DNA from: Micromonospora zingiberis
GTDB taxonomy: Bacteria; Actinomycetota; Actinomycetes; Mycobacteriales; Micromonosporaceae
NCBI RefSeq assembly: GCF_004331455.1
Contig: NZ_SJJR01000008.1
Location: 1 to 64,000, forward strand
Direction of reading: 5' to 3'
Length of the DNA: 64,000 bases
Shown here: positions 8,544-16,589 of the stretch, one piece after another
Numbering within the stretch: the first letter of the stretch is position 1
Layout: every line of letters starts with the position of its first letter
The notes under the pieces: generated by a model
Databases searched by the model: none
What the model was told of the DNA's origin: nothing
The model's input: only the letters and a program-made list of their open reading frames with translations
Translations under genes and position numbers: made by a program

Positions 8544-9346
8544 GCTTGCCTCCCAATGTCGGGGTTGTCGGTCCGGCCGTCCTGCACCCCGAGCGCGGCG
8601 AGCAACTGGCGGCGGACCTGCCCACCCTCCGGCCACGACGACCGTCGCGACTCCCGGGGCACCGTGATGGCGACGTCCTCGCGGAAACCGCCGTCGGCGA
8701 GGACGAGTACCCGGTCGGCGAGGAGGATGGCCTCGTCCACGTCGTGGGTGATGAAGAGGACACCGGGGTGGTGTTGGCGCCACAGGGCGAGCACCAGGTC
8801 GTGCATCCGGATGCGGGTGAGCGCGTCCAGTGCGGCGAACGGTTCGTCGAGCAGCAGGAGTCTCGGCTCGCGGGCCAGGGCGCGGGCCAGGGCGACCCGC
8901 TGGCCTTCCCCGCCGGAGAGCGTCGATGGCCAGCGCCGCTGGTAGCCGTCCAGGCCGACCTCGGCCAGGAGCGCCGCAAGATCGTCGTCGGGGAGGTCAG
9001 CACGGCGCAGACCGAGCCGGACGTTCGCCGCGACCCGGCGAAATGGCAGCAGACGGGCGTCCTGGAACACCACGGAACGCCGTGCCGAGACCTCGATCTG
9101 GCCGCCGTTGGCAGGTTCGAGGTCGGCCAGGATACGCAGCAGGGTCGACTTTCCGGAGCCCGAGGCGCCCAGCAGCGCCACGAACTCACCCCGCCGGATC
9201 TGCAGGTCGACCTGGGCCAGGATGGGTTTGCTGCCGAACGTCTTGTCGACCCGCTTGAGGTCCACCACAAGTTCGGGCGCGGGTTGCGGGTCCTGCGACG
9301 TCGGGACGTCCGGCGTTGCCGTGCGGTCGGGGGCGCTGGTCGTCAT
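8540..9346 (-). CDS. ABC transporter ATPase, SsuB/TauB type
   Basis: A 268-aa cytoplasmic ATPase of the nitrate/sulfonate/taurine importer group. It shows Walker A GASGSGKST, the signature LSGGEGQRVALARAL, Walker B LLLLDEPFAALDA and the H-loop FITHDVDEA. Gln is replaced by Glu in the signature (GGE-GQ), which is common in this group. It lies between the permease and the FAH gene, with ATGA overlaps on both sides. It should energise uptake of the compound bound by the lipoprotein at 13816-14919. Confidence 0.93.
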   Translation of the reverse strand: MTTSAPDRTATPDVPTSQDPQPAPELVVDLKRVDKTFGSKPILAQVDLQIRRGEFVALLGASGSGKSTLLRILADLEPANGGQIEVSARRSVVFQDARLLPFRRVAANVRLGLRRADLPDDDLAALLAEVGLDGYQRRWPSTLSGGEGQRVALARALAREPRLLLLDEPFAALDALTRIRMHDLVLALWRQHHPGVLFITHDVDEAILLADRVLVLADGGFREDVAITVPRESRRSSWPEGGQVRRQLLAALGVQDGRTDNPDIGRQA

Positions 9347-10173
9347 GGCGTCGCCTTTCGTGCCCAGGGGAGCAGGATCCGTTCGAGGAGACGCATCACC
9401 ACGTCGACGGCGATGCCGAGCAGCGCGTAGACGACGATGCCGGCCGTGACGATGTCGATGCGCAGTGCGCTGGCGGCGACGCTGATGGTCTGGCCGATGC
9501 CGCTGTTGGCGTTCACCTGCTCGGCGATGATGAGTGCGAGCAAGGCCGTACCCATCGAGTAGCGGATCCCGACCAGCACCGACGGCAACGATGCCGGCAC
9601 GATGATGCGGAAGATGATGCCCGGCCGGGACAGCCCGAACACTCGACCTGCCTCGATGATGTTCGGATCGACGTACCGCACGCCCATGTACGTGTTCAGG
9701 TAGACGGGGAACACGCAGGCGAGCGTGATGATGATGACCTTGAGTTCCTCGCCGATGCCGAACCAGATGATGAACAGCGGGACCATGGCGATGAACGGGA
9801 CCTGACGCACGATCTGTAACGACGAGTCGAAGATTTCCTCGCCGAGCCGGAACAGGCCGTTGACGATGCCGAAGGCGATTCCGATGAGGACTCCGAAGGC
9901 CAGCCCGATGCCGGCCCGCGACAGGGATGTGCCCAGCGCCGTGGTCAGCTCGCCGCTCCTGACCAGGTCGACCAGCGCCTCACCGACGGCCAGCGGAGGT
10001 GGGAAGAACTGGGTGCTCACGCTTCCCGAGGTGGTCACCTGGTGCCACAACAGCACGGCGGCGATCGGCACCATCGCGCGCAACAGATTACGCAGCCCGA
10101 ACATCCGCCGTCGCGGCGCGACCGCCGCCACCGTTCGTAGCCGGTGTAGTTCACTCGTGCCGGTGACGGTCAT
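9343..10173 (-). CDS. ABC transporter permease, SsuC/TauC type
   Basis: A 276-aa inner-membrane permease with about six hydrophobic helices and the BPD_transp_1 EAA-type loop (EAGRVFGLSRPGIIFRIIVPASLPSV). The length and hydrophobic pattern match SsuC. Its ATG overlaps the stop of the ketopantoate-reductase-like gene, and its own stop overlaps the ATPase start, giving one tightly coupled unit. It forms the membrane channel for the SsuB-like ATPase and the lipoprotein at the promoter end of the operon. Confidence 0.93.
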   Translation of the reverse strand: MTVTGTSELHRLRTVAAVAPRRRMFGLRNLLRAMVPIAAVLLWHQVTTSGSVSTQFFPPPLAVGEALVDLVRSGELTTALGTSLSRAGIGLAFGVLIGIAFGIVNGLFRLGEEIFDSSLQIVRQVPFIAMVPLFIIWFGIGEELKVIIITLACVFPVYLNTYMGVRYVDPNIIEAGRVFGLSRPGIIFRIIVPASLPSVLVGIRYSMGTALLALIIAEQVNANSGIGQTISVAASALRIDIVTAGIVVYALLGIAVDVVMRLLERILLPWARKATP

Positions 10174-11222
10174 GCCGACTCCTGTCCGACCGGCGCGCCG
10201 TCCAGCAGCTCTCGGATCGCGTCGTCGCCGAGCGCGCCCGGGGCGCGCGACTCGGCCGCCGCCTGCTGCACGAGTTCCTGCAACGCGGCGTTGAGTGGCG
10301 TCGGCACGCCGTGCAGACGCCCCAGCAGCACCACCTCGCCATTGAGGTAGTCAGATTCGAGGGTGGCGCCCCGCAGGAAGCTCTGCAGAGTCGAGTTGCC
10401 CGCGCGGGTCCTGCCCGGCACGGGTTGCGGTGCGATCAGCGCGAAGTCCAGTTCCGACGAGGAATCGTGATACGGATCGACCGGGCGGATCCCCATCGCC
10501 GCGAACACGTCCAGCGCCTCACGCCGAAGTCGCTGGCGTAGCTCGTCGCGCAGGGCACTGGCCGTGAAGACCGGTTCGAGGGCATTGACGGTGTTGTAGC
10601 CCAACTTCCACGCCTTCCAGGCCACCACGTCCTGTACCTCCTGCACCCGGATCGGCGCGGCCTGCCGCAGCAGCGTGGCGATCTCCCGCCGTTGCGCGTC
10701 GCTGCCGCCGTGGTAACGGCCGAGCCAGCACAGGACCCGTGCCGCCGCGCCGAAGTTCAGGACCTCGCCGGGGCCCTCCTTCCCGGCGGGGCAGCCGATG
10801 GCGGCGGCGTAGACGGTCGCGAACCAGCGCAGCGCGACCCGCTCGGTGTTGAGCCCGTTCTGGATCGTCAGCAGCGGCAAGGTGCGCGCCGCCGGGGTCG
10901 TCGAGCCGTCCGGGTGGGACACCGGCTGCCATGCCCAGGCGCGCAACGCCGGCTCGACGTCCTGGGCCTTGGTCGCGATGAGCAGGATGTCGGTTGGCCG
11001 AAGCTCCGCCCCCGCCGGCCCGTCGACCACCGGGATGCGTAACTCCCGTACGCCGTCCGTGGTGTGGTATCGCAGCCCGTGGCGGTTGATCGCCTCGTAC
11101 TCGTCGCCCCGCGCGACCAGCAATACCTCAACGCCCACGTCGTGCAGTTCCGCGGCGATGGCACCGCCGGTCGCGCCCGGACCGATGATCACGATCCGCC
11201 GCGATTGGTACGTCTGCGTCAT
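10170..11222 (-). CDS. Ketopantoate reductase-family (ApbA/PanE-like) oxidoreductase
   Basis: A 350-aa NAD(P)H-dependent reductase. The Rossmann motif IIGPGATGGAIAAEL lies near residue 15, and the family's catalytic block WKAWKLGYNTVNAL (conserved Lys plus Asn) lies in the middle, followed by the helical PanE C-terminal domain. I chose ATG at 11222 because GGGGAGG lies a few bases upstream. An in-frame ATG at 11261 touches the preceding stop (TGATG) and is the alternative. Housekeeping PanE makes pantoate, but paralogues in catabolic operons reduce other 2-oxo acids. Its place in an uptake/monooxygenase operon argues for a pathway-specific keto-acid reductase rather than vitamin synthesis. 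Confidence 0.82.
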   Translation of the reverse strand: MTQTYQSRRIVIIGPGATGGAIAAELHDVGVEVLLVARGDEYEAINRHGLRYHTTDGVRELRIPVVDGPAGAELRPTDILLIATKAQDVEPALRAWAWQPVSHPDGSTTPAARTLPLLTIQNGLNTERVALRWFATVYAAAIGCPAGKEGPGEVLNFGAAARVLCWLGRYHGGSDAQRREIATLLRQAAPIRVQEVQDVVAWKAWKLGYNTVNALEPVFTASALRDELRQRLRREALDVFAAMGIRPVDPYHDSSSELDFALIAPQPVPGRTRAGNSTLQSFLRGATLESDYLNGEVVLLGRLHGVPTPLNAALQELVQQAAAESRAPGALGDDAIRELLDGAPVGQESA

Positions 11223-11260
11223 GCGGTACGCCTCCCCATCCGTCGCCCAGCCGGCCGGCA

Positions 11261-12442
11261 TCAGAAGTAGCCGTTGTCGGGCGGGTGCGCACCATTGAGC
11301 ACGTATGCGCCGACAACCTGGTCCTTGTAGTCCATCGGGCTGTGGGCACTGACGGTGCGGGCGTTGCGCCAGTGCCGGTCGAGGTTCAGCGCGGCCGACA
11401 CCGCCGAACCGCTGCCAACGGTGAAGACCCGCTCCGCGGCGGCGATCGCCAGCCGCGAGACCACCGTGTGTACCTGCGTCACCTCGACCGACAACGCCGC
11501 CAGTTCGTCCACCGAGGGGGCGTCGCCGGTGCGTGTGATGAGCTCGCTGGCCGTGTCCAGACGTTGCGCGGCGGTCCGGACCAGTGATCGCGCCGCCGCC
11601 GCGTCGGCGGCGATCTGTCCGATGCCCCGCTGCACGAACAGGTCGTCGCGGGGTCGGTCGGTATGGCCGTGGGCTGCCACCCGCGCCCGGGTCAGCACGT
11701 ACCTGGCGGCCTCGTCGCGGGCGGCTTCGGCGATGCCGGCCAGCAGCGCCGCCAGATAGAGCTGCGAGAACGTCTTGCGGTAGCGGGCCGACCTCGGCCC
11801 GGTGCCGTCGTCGGCGCTCACCTCGTCCGCGGCGAGCCGCACGTTCGTGAACCGGATCGAGCCGCTGGCCGATCCGCGTTGGCCGATCCCGTCGAAGTCG
11901 TCGCGGATGTCGACCCCGTCGCGGTCGGTGGGGATCCGGGTGCGGACGATGCCGCCACTCTCGTCGCGGGCCAGCACCTGGATCCAGTCCGCGTAGACCG
12001 AGCCGGTCGTGTAGTGCTTGTTTCCGCTGAGGCGGTAACCGTCGCCGTCGCGCTCGATCGTGACCTGGAGATCCATCGGGCGCAGGTCGCTCTGTTCCGA
12101 CACGGCGGAGCCGAAGGTGCGGCCGGCCGCTATCTCGGCCAACCACCGGTCGCCGCCCCGGCCCCGCGAGTGCAGCGCGCCTTCGCCGAAGACGAAGTGG
12201 GCCCGCAGCGCGTGTGCGATCGACGAGTCCGCTGCCGCGAGGTCCACGACGAGGTCGAACAGGTCGCTGACGGACGCCGCGTGGCCGCCCTCGTCGACGG
12301 CGAGACGGACCCGGGTGACGCCGGCGGCCTTGAGTGCGCGGACCGACTCCCGGTCGCTACCGCCGCGACGGTCCCGGTCGGCCGCGGTGTCGCGCAGGAG
12401 CTTCAGTTCGGCGGCGAAGATGTCTGCCCATGGTGTGCTCAT
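11261..12442 (-). CDS. Acyl-CoA dehydrogenase-fold monooxygenase/desulfurisation enzyme (DszC/SfnB-like)
   Basis: A 393-aa flavoprotein of the acyl-CoA dehydrogenase superfamily in the branch used for flavin-dependent oxygenation (DszC, SfnB, HsaA-type). Seen are the N-terminal helical domain, the flavin-contacting SAVSEQSDLRP and LSGNKHYTTGSVYADWIQVL strands, and the C-terminal helices ending FTVGSGSAVSAALNLDRHWRNARTVSAH. That last stretch is characteristic of this branch and replaces the catalytic Glu region of true dehydrogenases. The ATG at 12442 overlaps the LLM monooxygenase stop (ATGA). A much longer open frame continues upstream but is antisense to the LLM gene. It probably acts with that monooxygenase and shares its reduced flavin supply. 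Confidence 0.83.
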   Translation of the reverse strand: MSTPWADIFAAELKLLRDTAADRDRRGGSDRESVRALKAAGVTRVRLAVDEGGHAASVSDLFDLVVDLAAADSSIAHALRAHFVFGEGALHSRGRGGDRWLAEIAAGRTFGSAVSEQSDLRPMDLQVTIERDGDGYRLSGNKHYTTGSVYADWIQVLARDESGGIVRTRIPTDRDGVDIRDDFDGIGQRGSASGSIRFTNVRLAADEVSADDGTGPRSARYRKTFSQLYLAALLAGIAEAARDEAARYVLTRARVAAHGHTDRPRDDLFVQRGIGQIAADAAAARSLVRTAAQRLDTASELITRTGDAPSVDELAALSVEVTQVHTVVSRLAIAAAERVFTVGSGSAVSAALNLDRHWRNARTVSAHSPMDYKDQVVGAYVLNGAHPPDNGYF

Positions 12443-13773
12443 TGGCGGTCCTGTTCCAAGGCCTGGGGGATGCCGAAGCGCTGCCGCAGGCCTTCCTTTC
12501 GATAGCCGCTGGGAAACACCCCGCGCTGACGGAGCACGGGGACAACTTCGTCCACGAACGTCGGGATGTCGCGGAAGTTGAACAGGGACAGGATGGCGAA
12601 GCCGTCGACGGCGCCCCGCGCCCACCAGTCGATGATGTAGTCGGCGATGTGGTCGGGTGTGCCGACCACCACGTGATGACCGGTGAAGACCTGAAAGCGC
12701 CGGGCGATCTGCCGGACGAGCAGTTGTTCGCGCTGGACGGCGTCGACGATCGCGGTCCAGAAGCCGAGTGGCCGTGACCACTGCGCGGGTGGACGGGCGA
12801 GCAGTTCCGCCGGCACGGGCCGGTCCGGGTGCAGCCGACTCGGGTCGATCTGGAGCAGTTCGCTCACCCGATCCACCGGGTCCAGGCTGAACCCGTAGTC
12901 GGCGGCGGCCTCGTCCAGCAGCCGGTTGGCTTCCTCCGTGGTCGAACCGACGATCGGGGCCAGGCCCGGCATCACCCGTACCGGCCGGCCGGCCCGGGCC
13001 CGCAGGCCGTGCGAGAACTCGATCGCGGCCTCCCGGTTCACCAGTGCGGTGTAGAAGGCGTCGGCGTGGGTGACCGCGAGCTGCTGGGCGTGGTCCGAGC
13101 CGCCGGCGACGCCGACGAGAGGTCCTCCGGGTTGTGCCTGCGGCACGTTCAGCGGACCACGCACCTGGAAGTGCTCGCCGTGGTGGTCGACCGGCCTGGT
13201 CACCTCGGCGTCGTAGCACAGGCCCCGGGCGCGTAGCGCCTCGAAGTCCGTCAGCGGCCAACTGCGGTGCAGTTTGGTGAGCACGGTGAGGAACTCGTCG
13301 GCACGCGCATATCGGGTGGCGTATGCCTCTGGGCCGTCCTGGCCGAAGTTCCTGGCCTCGTCCCGGTTGACCGACGTCACCGCGTTGAACCCGGCCCGGC
13401 CACCCGACACCTGATCGAGACTGGTCACCATGCGCGCCACCTCGTACGGGTTGCGGTAGCTCGTGGAGAAGGTGGGCACCAGACCGATGTCGGGGACCTG
13501 TGTCGCGAGCGCGGTGAGCAGGACGAAGGGATCCAGGCTGGCGAAATGGGTACTCGCGGGCGCACCGATGTGAGCGGCGTCGGGCAGCCAGATCGCGTCG
13601 AAGGTGCCCTCGTGCGCCGTACGGGCAAGGCGCAGGTAGTGCTCCAGTTGTACGAAGGCACCGGGATCGGGGTGGTGCAGCCACGAGCGTGGGTGGGTGC
13701 CGGTGGCGTTGATGACGACGGTCAGCAACAGCCGGTGGTCGGGTTGGTAGGACACGATGCTCCTGATCGGCAA
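12439..13773 (-). CDS. LLM-class FMNH2-dependent monooxygenase (NtaA/SnaA/DszA family) 2
   Basis: A 444-aa luciferase-like monooxygenase, paralogous to the one at 6349-7644 but clearly divergent. It shares VVINATGTHPRSWLHH, ARTAHEGTFDAIWLPDA, SLDQVSGGRAGFNAVTS and the DxFYTAL-type strand. The family cleaves C-S or C-N bonds with FMNH2 and O2. It is the first enzyme after the binding protein, so it likely performs the first attack on the imported substrate. The gap to the lipoprotein gene upstream is 42 bp, and its stop overlaps the next gene. Two DszA-like enzymes plus a DszC-like one in a single operon suggest a multistep oxidation. Confidence 0.88.
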   Translation of the reverse strand: MPIRSIVSYQPDHRLLLTVVINATGTHPRSWLHHPDPGAFVQLEHYLRLARTAHEGTFDAIWLPDAAHIGAPASTHFASLDPFVLLTALATQVPDIGLVPTFSTSYRNPYEVARMVTSLDQVSGGRAGFNAVTSVNRDEARNFGQDGPEAYATRYARADEFLTVLTKLHRSWPLTDFEALRARGLCYDAEVTRPVDHHGEHFQVRGPLNVPQAQPGGPLVGVAGGSDHAQQLAVTHADAFYTALVNREAAIEFSHGLRARAGRPVRVMPGLAPIVGSTTEEANRLLDEAAADYGFSLDPVDRVSELLQIDPSRLHPDRPVPAELLARPPAQWSRPLGFWTAIVDAVQREQLLVRQIARRFQVFTGHHVVVGTPDHIADYIIDWWARGAVDGFAILSLFNFRDIPTFVDEVVPVLRQRGVFPSGYRKEGLRQRFGIPQALEQDRQ

Positions 13774-13815
13774 GCGGAAGCGGGAGCGGCGGCGGCGCTG
13801 CTCCCGCCCGACTCG

Positions 13816-14919
13816 TTACTCGGAGTGGGTGGCGACCGAGTTTCGAATGGCCTCGTCGTAGCCGAGGCGCTTGGCCTCGGCCTCGATCAGCGTGTTGAAC
13901 CGGTCGTCGAAGAGGATCGAGACGTCGTCGACGGCGCGGTCGATGGCCTTACCCTCGAGCGCGAGGGCCGCCACGGTCTGGGTGGTCGTCAGGTACTTCT
14001 CGCTGATCGGTTCGGCCGTGTTGCGGCCCAGCCCGAGCCAGCTCAGCCGGGCCCGCTCCGCGTCGTACTTCACCGTCGCCACGAGGTCGGCCTGGACCTC
14101 GTCGGGATGGGTCACCTTCCAGTGGAAGTGCTGGACCCAGCGCACCACGAAGTCTTCCCACAGTTTCGACTTGGCCGAGTCGTTGAGCGACGCCGTCGAC
14201 GCGATGAGGCCGGCCTGCGTCGTGGCGCCGATCGTGTTGGCGTTCAGCAACTTGCGGCCACCGGCCTGCAGGCCGGCGTTGATGCTGGAGTAGAGCCCGC
14301 TGTGCAGGTCGACCGAGCTCTGGGCGAAGGCGACCGGACCGTCGGTGGGACTCAACGGCACGTACTCGATGTCATCGAGCGTCAGCCCCAGGTGCTTCAG
14401 GGTGGCCAGCAGCGTGAGGTAGTTGCCGGCACCCGGGACCGCGGTCCAGCGCTTGCCCCGCACCGTGCTGGCCGTGAGCTCGGTGATGCCTGACTTCGGT
14501 GCCGCGCTGGTGCCGTACGGGTAGCCTTCGCCGAGGTCAGCCGGGCTGGAGGCGAGGATGACCTTGAACGGTGCCGTCTCGGCGGTCCACGGCGTCGGCG
14601 CGCCCGCGGCGGCCTGCACCGGCGTGAACAGCGCCGCGAACGAACCGTCGATCTCACCGGACTGTAGTGCCGCGGTGACCTCGAGTTGGTTCTGGAAACG
14701 CACGAACTCGACGTTGTAGGCAAGGTCCTTGAGGATGCCCTGGGCCGCCCAACCCGCACCGAGCGTGACGTCCGCCGTGCCGATCTTCAGGGTCTGCGAC
14801 CTCGAATCGCCAGCAGTCGAGGTGCCTCGACCGTCGGCTGATCCGCACGCGGCAAGCGTGGCGAGGAGCGTCAACGCTGCGGCACCTGCGGCGGCGCGCA
14901 CAGTGCGTCGGAGTTTCAT
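13816..14919 (-). CDS. ABC transporter substrate-binding lipoprotein (SsuA/NMT1-like)
   Basis: A 367-aa exported solute-binding protein with a signal peptide, a positively charged start (MKLRRTVR), a hydrophobic core and the lipobox LAAC (Cys near residue 25). The mature part has the SsuA/NMT1 pattern: KIGTADVTLGAGWAAQGILK, LQSGEIDGSFAALFT, VRGKRWTAVPGAGNYLTLL and LKHLGLTLDDIEYVPLSPTDGPVAF. The family binds sulfonates, taurine, nitrate or aromatic acids. It is the promoter-proximal gene of the minus-strand operon and pairs with the permease and ATPase further along. The long upstream region carries a GATAGG motif shared with lysR. Confidence 0.9.
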   Translation of the reverse strand: MKLRRTVRAAAGAAALTLLATLAACGSADGRGTSTAGDSRSQTLKIGTADVTLGAGWAAQGILKDLAYNVEFVRFQNQLEVTAALQSGEIDGSFAALFTPVQAAAGAPTPWTAETAPFKVILASSPADLGEGYPYGTSAAPKSGITELTASTVRGKRWTAVPGAGNYLTLLATLKHLGLTLDDIEYVPLSPTDGPVAFAQSSVDLHSGLYSSINAGLQAGGRKLLNANTIGATTQAGLIASTASLNDSAKSKLWEDFVVRWVQHFHWKVTHPDEVQADLVATVKYDAERARLSWLGLGRNTAEPISEKYLTTTQTVAALALEGKAIDRAVDDVSILFDDRFNTLIEAEAKRLGYDEAIRNSVATHSE

Positions 14920-15402
14920 GGCAATTCCTTAGCTGTATGCCGCATGAGCCTCATGACGGCGGTGAACGCCACGCCAAGCGCGCCGACGGACGGCACCCAT
15001 GTGGCTCGGGGACGTCGAGGGCGTGGGGATCATCGACGACCTCGGAGCCACGATAGGAGCGGCTGCTCGGCGACGTCCAACATACAATACCGATAGGAAA
15101 TGATTGGAATCCCTTATGACTGGAGGAACGTTCTTCCTGCGTACGGCCGGCGGGCAGACCCGGCGGCCGCCGTTCTCATCGATCCTGCTGATCGGTTCGC
15201 ATCAGCGACCACTCTTGGACGCCCGGCGGCGGGCGAACGTACGCTCGGCACGCCGCCGACCAGGGGAGAGGGATATGGCCGCCCACATCAACGTCGACGA
15301 GCAGCACGGGTCGCACGACGACGAGGAGCGGATCACGTGCTGCGGCGGCCTCGACGCCGATCTCCCGCCGGCTGTGCGCTCAGTGGCCACTACCCGTGCC
15401 CG
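14920..15402. promoter_or_regulatory. Promoter region of the uptake/monooxygenase operon
   Basis: This 483-bp gap lies between the binding-protein start and the lysR stop. It carries a GATAGG element at 15092-15097 within CATACAATACCGATAGG. I see no convincing gene. A plus-strand frame starting at ATG 15275 after GGGGAGAGGGAT has a good-looking ribosome site. It runs straight into the antisense of lysR, so I do not call it. Short minus-strand frames just ahead of the lipoprotein (for example 12 codons overlapping its ATG) could be leader peptides but show no recognisable motif. Confidence 0.4.
15087..15097. promoter_or_regulatory. Putative LysR half-site (ATACCGATAGG)
   Basis: ATACCGATAGG matches the CGATAGG half of the palindromic element next to lysR (16391-16405). 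It lies about 170 bp upstream of the substrate-binding-protein start, a normal distance for LysR activation of an operon promoter. This is inferred from the shared sequence only. Confidence 0.4.
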
Positions 15403-16380
15403 CTACCCCCGAGGGAGAACCGGCTCCCCGTCCCGCTCGACGACGGCAGGACCGGTCCGATCCGGCGACAACGCGGTGAACTCGGTGGACCCGCTAGCGG
15501 TGTCTCCCGCAGGCGCCTGCACCGGAATCCCGCGGCGCCGGAAGAACTCCCTTCCGGCGAGGGTGGCAGCCTCCTTGATGGCAGGATCGAGCCCGCGGCG
15601 GGTCAGCAGGTTCACCCCGACGGTGCCCACCGCAGGCAGCCCTTCGTGCACCACCAGGCCGGCGAGCTGGCCGCCGCTGGTGGGCAGCAACGCCACGCCG
15701 AGCCCTGCTCGGACGCCGGCGAGGACACCATCCAGCGTGGAGGACTGCCCCGCGACGGCGACCCGTAGGCCCGCGGTGGCGAGCGCCGCCATCGCCCGCT
15801 CCCGAAGCGCACAGGGCTCCTCGAACGCGACGAGCGGCAGCACCTCGGCAGCCGAAGAAGGCGTCCAGCCGGGCGCCTGGTACCAGCGCAACTGCATGCG
15901 ACCGAGTTCGTATCCACCCTCGTTGCCCCGCGATGCCAGGATGATGGCGAAATCCACCGACCCCTTGGCGACCGACTCTGCCAACAGCGTCGAACGGCCG
16001 ATCTCGAAACGCGTGACCGCTCCCGGGAACGCCTCGTTGACCATGCTGATCATTGTCGGCAGCATCTGCTCGGCGGAGTGCTCGCTCGACCCGATCACGA
16101 CGATCCGCTCGGCCGAGAGCTGCAACCGCTCGGCGGCCTCGTCGTGCACCGCAAGGATCTTGCGAGCCTCCGCCAGCACCTGCTCCCCGTCGGCGGTGAG
16201 CTTCATCCCGCGCCCGTCCCTGGCGAAGAGCTTGCGATTCAGGCTCCGCTCCAGCAGTCGGACGTGCTGACTCAGGGCCGGCTGACTGATGTGGCGCGCC
16301 ACGGAGGCCCGCCCGAAGCCGCCGCAGTCGGCGATGGCCACGAGCGTCCGCAGGTGCTCCAGGTCGAGTGAGACGCTCAC
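15403..16380 (-). CDS. LysR-family transcriptional regulator
   Basis: A 325-aa LTTR. It has an N-terminal winged helix (LEHLRTLVAIADCGGFGRAS followed by VARHISQPALSQHVRLLERSL) and a C-terminal periplasmic-binding-like effector domain. The start is GTG at 16380. It lies between the minus-strand uptake/monooxygenase operon and the plus-strand FAD oxidase gene, which is the usual placement for a regulator of both. A CTATC-N5-GATAG palindrome (16391-16405) lies 10 bp upstream of its start and fits autoregulation. The inducer is presumably the organic substrate or a sulfur-status signal such as O-acetylserine or sulfate. Confidence 0.93.
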   Translation of the reverse strand: MSVSLDLEHLRTLVAIADCGGFGRASVARHISQPALSQHVRLLERSLNRKLFARDGRGMKLTADGEQVLAEARKILAVHDEAAERLQLSAERIVVIGSSEHSAEQMLPTMISMVNEAFPGAVTRFEIGRSTLLAESVAKGSVDFAIILASRGNEGGYELGRMQLRWYQAPGWTPSSAAEVLPLVAFEEPCALRERAMAALATAGLRVAVAGQSSTLDGVLAGVRAGLGVALLPTSGGQLAGLVVHEGLPAVGTVGVNLLTRRGLDPAIKEAATLAGREFFRRRGIPVQAPAGDTASGSTEFTALSPDRTGPAVVERDGEPVLPRG

Positions 16381-16390
16381 GTTCTAATGT

Positions 16391-16406
16391 CTATCAAGTC
16401 GATAGG
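16391..16406. promoter_or_regulatory. LysR operator candidate (CTATC-N5-GATAG)
   Basis: CTATCAAGTCGATAG is an inverted repeat with 5-bp arms and a 5-bp spacer; it contains the T-N11-A spacing typical of LysR sites. It lies 10 bp upstream of the lysR start. Its right half (CGATAGG) recurs at 15091-15097, and GATAGG recurs at 16501-16506. Confidence 0.55.
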
Positions 16407-16500
16407 GTTTGGTGCAACCTGCGAAACCGCAGGACACGCCCGGGACCCGGGTGCCCCGGGGCCGGCGCCGCGCCGACGGCGTCGGATATCACACCGCCTG

Positions 16501-16518
16501 GATAGGATATGCATGATT
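16501..16518. promoter_or_regulatory. GATAGG element upstream of the plus-strand FAD oxidase
   Basis: GATAGGATATGCATGATT is the third GATAGG copy. It resembles the copy at 15092 (GATAGGAAATGATT) beyond the core hexamer. It lies about 72-89 bp ahead of the FAD oxidase start. The internal TAGGATAT could also serve as a -10-like box. Confidence 0.35.
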
Positions 16519-16589
16519 TCAAGCCGTGATCAGTCTGCCGAGCGCGGTCGCCCGGCCGGAGCCGACCCGACGGGCCGGGCGGGCACGCG

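Noticed and set aside
12442..13684. Upstream extension of the DszC-like gene (807-codon frame)
   Set aside because: The extension is antisense-frame sequence through the LLM monooxygenase. Homology starts at ATG 12442, which overlaps the preceding stop as ATGA.
15275..15402. Plus-strand frame MAAHINVDEQHGSHDD... with a good ribosome site
   Set aside because: It has no similarity I recognise and runs on into the antisense strand of lysR. It may be chance, so it is only mentioned under the promoter region.
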